A DNA stretch of 64,000 nt. Origin: Cornus controversa. Taxonomy: Eukaryota; Streptophyta; Magnoliopsida; Cornales; Cornaceae. Shown here piece by piece: positions 57,739 through 64,000 of this stretch (position 1 is the stretch's first letter; each line of letters starts with the position of its first letter). Below the pieces are notes generated by a model that worked only from the letters and a program-made list of their open reading frames with translations, did not search any database and was not told the DNA's origin. A program made the position numbers and the translations under genes. The stretch lies in NCBI GenBank assembly GCA_026545225.1, contig CM048848.1, positions 18,961,353 to 19,025,352 on the forward strand, read 5' to 3'.

Positions 57739-58500
57739 CCCAAGCCTCCTTTCCCACAATGTTTCCTTGAAGCATCTAAATTGGGGAAGCAAGGGGACAA
57801 GCTGCATGACATGATGGTGGTGTTTCGACAAGTGAAGATTAATTTACCACTCCTTGATACCATCAAGCAATTTCCTCCTTATACTAAATTTTTGAAGGAC
57901 TTGTGCACTCAGAAAAGGCGTTCTAAAAGCCATGTGCCAAAGAAAGTGATGCTGCCACAATAAGTAAGTTCTATCATTCAGCAGTGTACTCCTCCCAAGT
58001 ACAAAGATCCTGGTGCCCCAACTATCTCATGCATCATTGGGGATGACCATGTGGATAAAGCTCTTCTTGATTTGGGTGCGAGTGTGAATTTGTTACCCTA
58101 TTCAGTCTACTTACAATTGGGCTTGGGAGAATTGAAGCCTACCTCGGTGGTATTGCAATTTGCAGACAGATCAACAAAGCAACCCCGAGGAATCATAGAA
58201 GATGTGATCATTAAAGTGGACAAGTTCTACTTTCCTGTTGATTTCATTGTACTTGACACTGAGCTAGTTCATAATCCGAAGAAGCACATTCCAGTGATCC
58301 TTGGTCGACCTTTCTTAGCTACAGCTGATGCTTGCATAAATTGTAGGTCGGGGATCATGGATATTTTATTTGGCAATATGAAGGTTAAGCTTAACATTTT
58401 CAATGCTGTTGAGAATCCTCCAGATCAGACTGATGTTTTCTTCATGGACTCTGAGGATGTGGTTGAATCTGCAGATGAAATTAAGGTGCAAGAAAAATAG
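57739..58500 (+). pseudogene. Athila-like protease region
   Basis: In the same frame as the second half of gag. The linker FVRQ-like part (VVFRQVKINLPLLDTIKQ) is interrupted by TAA at 57961-57963, then the retropepsin reads LLDLGASVNLLPYSV (DLGAS is the usual form in this clade) and IPVILGRPFLATADACINC. Active site present. Ends at TAG 58498-58500. Confidence 0.85.
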
Positions 58501-58512
58501 AAGAAAAATAAG

Positions 58513-59760
58513 GTGTTTGAAGATCAATTTTCTACCATTATAGTAAATTCTGTATGCACTACACTTTCCGAAACACTTCAGAGGGAGCAATTGTTTGGAG
58601 TATCCAACAACTCCACACCATGGTATGCAGATATTGTGAATTATTTAGCCACAAAAAAAGTGCCAAGAGACTGGACCAAGCGAGAATGTGATAGATTCTT
58701 CTCTAAAGTTCATCATTACTTTTGGGAGGATCCAGAGTTATTTAAATATTGTCCAGATCAGATTATTCGGCGATGTGTTCCAGACCATGAGTTTCAAGAT
58801 ATTCTCAAGTTCTGCCACTCATTAGCATGTGGAGGCCATTTCAGTTCAAGGAAGACAGCAGCAAAGGTACTACAATGTGGATTCTTTTGGCCTTCTCTGT
58901 TTCATGATGCATATGTTTTCTGTAAGACTTGTGATCGCTGTCAAAGATTGGGTTCAATGTCGAGGCGAGATATGATGCCAATGAGCCCCATTCTGGTGGT
59001 TAAAATTTTTGATATGTGGGGAATTGATTTTATGGGACCCTTTCCACCCTCTTTTGGCTACGAGTATATTCTGGTTGGGGTGGATTATGTCTCCAAATGG
59101 GTGGAGGCCATTGCTACTTGAACCAATGATCACAAGGTAGTAATCAAGTTCATGCATGAGAATATTCTTAGTCGATTCGGAATTCCTCGAGCCTTGATCA
59201 GTGATGGTGGTTCTCACTTTTACAATAAATTCTTGAGAAGTTTGCTTGCTAAATATTCAGTGACACATAAGGTGGCAACACCTTATCATCCTCAGACAAG
59301 TGGGCAAGTAGAGTTGTCCAATCGAGAAATTAAGCATGTTCTTGAGAAGACAGTGAGACCGGATAGAAGAGATTGGTCATTGCGACTTAGTGAAGCACTA
59401 TGGGCGTATCGGACTGCTTACAAGACTCCTATCGGTATGTCACCATATCGGTTGGTGTATGGGAAAGCATGTCATCTTCGAGTAGAGATTGAGCACAAGG
59501 CACTTTGGGTGATCCAAAAATTCAATTTCGATGCAAAAAGAGCTGGGGAAGATAGAAAGTTACAATTGAATGAATTAGAAGAGTTTAGACGTGATGCTTA
59601 TGAGAGTTTATGAATTTACAAAGAGAGGACAAAGGCATTTCATGATCGACATATCTCACGGAAGTCTTTCTCTCCAGGTGATAAGGTATGGCTCTTCAAT
59701 TCAAAGCTTCGGTTGTTTCCTCGAAAATTGCGTTCAAGGTGGGATGGACCATTCTAAGTG
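58513..59760 (+). pseudogene. Athila-like integrase
   Basis: A short protease-RT linker, then a jump near 58575 to [18 protein letters not shown], which normally follows RNase H, so RT-RNase H is deleted. The zinc finger is H..H ([19 protein letters not shown]) with [11 protein letters not shown]. The catalytic triad is present: [19 protein letters not shown] and [16 protein letters not shown] at 59119-59121 and TGA at 59611-59613 break it. The C-terminal [17 protein letters not shown] is in the part after 59613. Confidence 0.9.
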
Positions 59761-60360
59761 ATTTTGGTTTTTCCTCATGGTGCTGTGGAAATTCGAAGCT
59801 TTTGAGATAATACTTTGATGACAGTTAATAGGAAAAGGTTGAAGCATTGTGTGGAAGGATGTGTGCCAAGAAGAGACGTAGAGTCCGTCGACTTGACGGA
59901 TCCCGTCTATCCGACTTAATCCATTCGGAGAGTTGATCATCCCATATGGACGTTAAATTGTAGGTTTTGTATGTATTTCTATCCTTTAATTTATTTAGTT
60001 TTCTTTGATTTTAAGTTTTAGTTTTAGTTTTCTTAAGTTTTCTTTCAATTCTAGTTGCGTTTTAATATTTTTTCTTTGAGTTTTTGATGTATAAGTTGCT
60101 TCCGGAGGATGCCAAGAGGTGTACCGAGGTATTTGGACTCAAGACGGGTGAAAAATCGTGCTCTCGGTCGACCTTGGGCGATGGAGACTCAAAAATATCA
60201 AGTCCCGGTCGACCTTGGGCGATGGAGGTCCAACAGGCATTCAGGGGGGGGATCGATCGCCCCATGGTATTTTTTGAAGATCCCCACCAGCAGGTGGGCG
60301 ATCGATTGCCCACTCCAAGGGGGATCGATCGCCCAAGCCATTTTGTGGGCTGGCCGAGAC
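59761..60360 (+). promoter_or_regulatory. Spacer with CGATCG palindromes
   Basis: Non-coding interval between integrase and 3' ORF. It holds two CGGTCGACCTTGGGCGATGG copies (near 60161 and 60206) and GGGCGATCGATC-type palindromes (60248-60345), with G-runs. Shortly after lies a TATA-like sequence. Likely regulatory, by position. Confidence 0.5.
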
Positions 60361-60783
60361 ATCTCTCTATATATAGACTCCTTCTCCAATTCTAAAGCTA
60401 CTACTTGCATCCTAGACCTCTTTCAGCTCCAATTCAAGTCCTACTTCAACCGGAAATTATTTTCTTCAATTGGTGATTATTAAACAAGAATTCAACATTG
60501 ATCATCATCAACATCAACATCAAACCAGATCAAGAATCACTAGTTCTCAAAGGAAGCTCTCACTTTTTCAAGTTCAACATCAAAGTAAGTGAAGTTTTTC
60601 TTTGGTGACATTGTGCAATTCTTTTTGAGGGCTTTTGAAGACCAAGTTTGGGGGATCAATTTGGTGCATTTACTTGTTCAATTTGGGTGGAAAAATTGCC
60701 GAAAAGAGGAGGTTGAAGGACACAATTTTCTTGTGCACGCCAAGTGTTTGATTTAATTCCTCAACCACACTTTTTCTATTTCT
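60361..60783 (+). promoter_or_regulatory. Putative internal promoter and leader of the 3' ORF
   Basis: CTCTCTATATATAGACTCC (TATA-like, near 60365-60378) followed by C/T-rich sequence (TTCTCCAATTC) and about 400 bp of leader to the ATG at 60784. The layout resembles a plant core promoter. No transcript evidence. Confidence 0.45.
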
Positions 60784-62008
60784 ATGGCACCAAAGAGAGC
60801 AACTCACCAAGGTGCTTCAAGTTCACATAATCCTCGCCGAGTGAGGCATGATCCAACTATCGGTTCTTCACGATCTCGCCGAGAATGTATTCATGAGAGA
60901 TGGCATCCAAGGGCTTTGAACTTTGAAACCACGTTTGACATCGCCGAACTCTATGGTATGTTACCCGAAGCATGATGGGGGATTTCCGATATTCGTCATC
61001 ATCGATCGGCATCCATTTTTGTTCCACTCTCGTCTACTATCTACCCGAGGCTTGTCAAGGTATTTTATCAGAACTTAATGCTGACACCTGATGAGCGGGA
61101 TGTGCTTATTTCTTCAGTAGATGGAACAGTAGTTCGGGTGGATATGTCATCCATTGCTATTGCCATGGGTTGTCCTCATGAGTGCTGAGATGATTTGTCT
61201 CATATCTATACTCCTCTACCCGGCGATTTGTCAGTGGGTAATTTGGTTGCACGTTTGTGTGCTAATCAGTTTTCTGGGCCGAAAAGGAATGCAGCTTCCA
61301 AGTCTTCTATGCCAAATCATTTATGGTTCCTTGACACTGTTCTACTCAAGAATGTATGTCCAACTGGACATAAAACTGAGAGACGTCAAGAGTTCCCCAG
61401 AGCTTTATATGCTATACATTTTGGGCATTGGTTGTCATTCCCACAGATTGTTTGGGGCCAGATGGAAAAGTTCTATTCCAAGGTTGTAGCCAAGGCACCA
61501 GACAGTGCAAATGACTGGGAGTTTCCATTCCCGACTATCATTCATCAGTTGCTTATTGCACAGGGGTATGCAGTCCATGAGGACGAGCTTGCCTTTCCAC
61601 GTGATCTTCATTATGGCACGCATGACTGGAATTTGAGCCGATCTCATATGCACCAGAGAGTCATAGCAGCGCCTGGTGAAGTGTCTCGGTTGGCCCAGGG
61701 AGGAGAACATATAGATATACCACCACCGGTGGAAGATCCAGAGGAGATGGAAGCAGAGGAAGAGGAGGTGCATGCACAGGCTGGTGGCCATGATTTGATT
61801 GTATTTAGAGGGGCAGATTGATGGGTTGACAACTCAGTTTGGCACCCTACAGACAGAGGTCTCCACACAGCTTGGAGCAATAAGGACAGAGATGGCGGAT
61901 CACTTTCGTGACACTCGCCAAGACCAACTAGAGATGAGGAGGATGCTACGTGCACTGATGCGCCAAGCAAACTTAGATCCGGATGCTCAGTCACCACCAC
62001 ATCCTTGA
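60784..62008 (+). pseudogene. Athila-like 3' ORF (putative plant transposon protein)
   Basis: Starts MAPKRATHQGASSSHNPRR (basic), then TTFDIAELYGMLPEA. After TGA at 60973 the same frame reads DMSSIAIAMGCPHEC and, after TGA at 61187, LSVGNLVARLCANQF, NHLWFLDTVLLKNVCP and IVWGQMEKFYSKVV, with an acidic tail (EEMEAEEEEV). A frameshift near 61805 leads to a coiled-coil end, DGLTTQFGTLQTEVSTQLG, to 62008. It resembles the plant transposon-associated ORF often placed after integrase in Athila-like elements. No signal peptide or membrane span, so an envelope role is not supported. Confidence 0.7.
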
Positions 62009-63633
62009 CAGGAAGGTATCTATCTTTTGTATTTTATTTTATTTTTAGTTTTTATTTTTCTTTTTAATTTTATTTTTCTTTCTGTAGTTAAATTTTTATT
62101 ATAAAAGAAAAAAAAAACAATTTTTTTCTTTAGGATTTTTCTCTTTCATATTTATTTTCACTCATACTATTTCACTTGATCTTTGGGGTATAGTGGTTTG
62201 TTTTGACAGGTTATCACATCCAAGTTTGGGGGTTTGCTTGCATTGCCTTCCTGCTATTGGTGTGCTCTATTTTCTCGCCACTACTCCATGATCATGGTAA
62301 CATCGTTCTTACTCTTCTCTATGCTTTGATTGGTAGTACATTGAGGACAATGTACAGTTTAAGTTTAGGGGTGAGGCGATGCCTATTTTTGTGCTTTATT
62401 GCATATGGGGGAAATTTGTGTGAAATTCTTCTTGTTTTAGGATTTTATTTTATTTTATTTTATTTTCTTAGTTTATTTCTTTATTTTATTTTGTTTTATT
62501 TTTAGATAGAATGTTTTGACATTATTAAAGGGATTAATACCTTATGTAGGTGCCTAACTTGCAATTTTTGAGTATGTTTTAAATTTTTGGAAACTTTGGT
62601 TTAAATTAAGTGGTTTTAATCATGGTTTGCAATAATATGTTTTGGAGTGATTGATTTTAGTTTCCTTACATGCACAGACACATTAGCATAATCTTGTGGC
62701 GTATAAGTTGTGGCTGTGAGTTATTGAGTTACATATGCTTGATATTAATTAGTATCTCTTGAGAAAGAATACCGATAATGTGTTTTATTTGACTTCAATG
62801 AAAAAGAAAAAAAAAGAGAAAAAGAAGAAAAAAAGTGATGAATAAGCAAATCAATTTGATCCTTTTCATGAGTAACAGGGCCTCTATGCCTCAGGAAGCA
62901 CAGAGTGTTCGCGTCAAAAGTGAAAGGGTGAGAAAAGATGAGCATTAGTTGTCTTGATTTGTAGCCTGACTGATTCGAGTAATTAGGTCTTCGGGGTATC
63001 TTTAAGCCTAGTGCCCTAAAGCCATCTGGTTTGGGAGTCACTGACTGAAAGCTTGCTACATGGCTCTTTCAGAAACCTTAATAGATCAAGACATTGCACA
63101 ACCAATAAAGCAATGAAGAAAAAAAGAATGAAAAAAATGGAAAAGTCATGTATTCATGTTTGGAAGTATGATTTCAATAAGGGGAGCTAGTGAATTGAAG
63201 GGATATGTGCCTTAATATATTCAGAGCTTGGTTATGCTACATGAGATGACTGCTAGTTCACTTTACACGAGGAGACTAGAGTTGATTATTTTGAGATATG
63301 TTGATGTGAATTATGCATGGAGACCATTGATTTGAATTATGGAATTTGAAAGTTTGAAATTATTCCTGAATGCAAGTTTGTAACTATATATTGTAATCTT
63401 CTTCTTGAATTAATGATGAAACAGAATTTTGAATGTTTGTGAGTAACATTTCTGGAAACCCTCACGAGACTATACACGTCCACTAGGGGGAACCTAGGGC
63501 TTTAAAGGCTTGTTGCATATGCTAAATGCAATCGTTTCTCCCACGAAAGTGGAGTTGGGTAGTTTAGTTAGTTTTTAGTAGTTTCTTTGTTTTAGTTTAG
63601 TTCTATTCTATTGTTAAGGGACTAGCAATATGT
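62009..63633. other. 3' non-coding region of the Athila-like element
   Basis: T- and A-rich tracts at 62035-62130, 62440-62500 and 62800-62835. No convincing ORF. Usual long 3' spacer before the polypurine tract. Confidence 0.6.
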
Positions 63634-63646
63634 AAGTTTGGGGGTG
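63634..63646 (+). promoter_or_regulatory. Polypurine tract (Athila-like)
   Basis: AAGTTTGGGGGTG directly before the 3' LTR start. The matching purine run marks plus-strand priming. Confidence 0.7.
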
Positions 63647-64000
63647 TGATAGGCATTGAATGTAACGCATTCTAGCCTCTTAACTTATGTATTTTATTCT
63701 CTTAGTGATAGATTATTTTGTTATTTTACTTTGTTTTAGTGTTTTCTGTATTTTCAGGGCCTTAATGATTATTTCAGTTAAAACCAAGCTTTTGGGCTTT
63801 TAAAGAAGACATCCAAGATGGTTAGATGAAGCCTACATCAAGGAGATTCATTCAACCATTTATTTCAACTCAAATCAGCCCAAGGAAGAGGTCCAAGAGA
63901 ATTACAGCTGCTCAAGAAGGTTTCGGGCCTAAAGCCCAAATCTGCGCATAATACAGTCTTAATCCTATTTTGGAAAATGGACCAGAAGTCTTATTTCCGA
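63647..64000 (+). repeat. 3' LTR, cut by window end
   Basis: Begins TGATAGGCATTGAATG and follows the other Athila-like LTRs to the last base. Confidence 0.9.

Larger units (their letters stand above)
54754..64000 (+). mobile_element. Athila-like LTR retrotransposon, deleted, open at right
   Basis: Order: 5' LTR lacking its end, gag, protease, integrase, 3' ORF, polypurine tract, start of 3' LTR. The LTR end, primer site and leader, and all of RT-RNase H, are deleted. The element cannot start reverse transcription by itself. The left 5-bp flank is GCTAT; the right flank is outside the window. Confidence 0.88.

Noticed and set aside
60784..62008. Envelope gene
   Set aside because: The position after integrase is suggestive, but no signal peptide, transmembrane segment or cleavage motif is visible; wording fits the plant transposon-associated ORF instead.

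Overview
The window reads as intergenic, repeat-dense nuclear DNA of a flowering plant, probably a eudicot with a large genome. It is AT-rich, has spliced GT-AG gene fragments, and carries plant lineages of Ty3/gypsy elements (chromovirus with chromodomain, Athila-like, Tat/Ogre-like), CACTA ends, a FAR1-type MULE transposase and plant gene fragments (AP3/TM6-type MADS K-box, PEX6, F-box). I see no intact single-copy host gene, tRNA, rRNA or CRISPR. Nearly every coding region is broken by stops, frameshifts, deletions or insertions.

Layout. 1-~515: reverse-strand gypsy gag-protease scrap. 575-13444: a six-exon gene coding for an HMG-box followed by a plant-mobile-domain-like region; its first exon is split by a 10.5-kb chromovirus (725-11244, target duplication TAGAT), whose 3' LTR holds a reversed Athila-like solo LTR (8597-10025, target duplication AAGGC). 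13623-14810: array of exact 205-bp repeats. 14874-15777: F-box/Sel1-like gene fragment. 16130-18867 (minus): FAR1/MULE transposase gene with three short 3' exons. These genes may be the cargo and transposase of one Mutator-like element.

19.0-24.0 kb is AT-rich, with a small unknown gene, a Helitron-like terminus, a SINE-like head and a 1.6-kb dispersed repeat. A CACTA end at 24060 is followed by an AP3-like K-box exon fused to a PEX6 gene fragment (24770-27335). 27388-31389 is an element with a 'putative gypsy type' gag-like protein, broken by a solo LTR (29861-31283, target duplication GTCAA) and truncated by an Athila-like LTR (31390-32807) with tRNA-Asp primer site and partial gag. 34.0-36.5 kb: reverse-strand gypsy 5' half. 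36.6-40.1 kb: second copy of the 1.6-kb repeat and a gypsy 3' end with LTR, cut by two CACTA ends (40139, 40618). 41.0-46.9 kb: Tat/Ogre-like gag-pol. 46.9-54.75 kb: second chromovirus, split in its RT by another solo LTR (51869-53288, target duplication CTTGT). 54754-end: Athila-like element lacking LTR end, primer site and RT, with integrase, a 3' ORF behind promoter-like DNA, and a 3' LTR running off the window.

The nested order can be read from the interruptions and the three solo LTRs with perfect 5-bp target duplications. The parts most worth follow-up are the HMG-box/mobile-domain gene with its FAR1 neighbour, the 205-bp array, the AP3-PEX6 chimera beside a CACTA end, and the clusters of CGAT-cored palindromes seen in three different retroelements.
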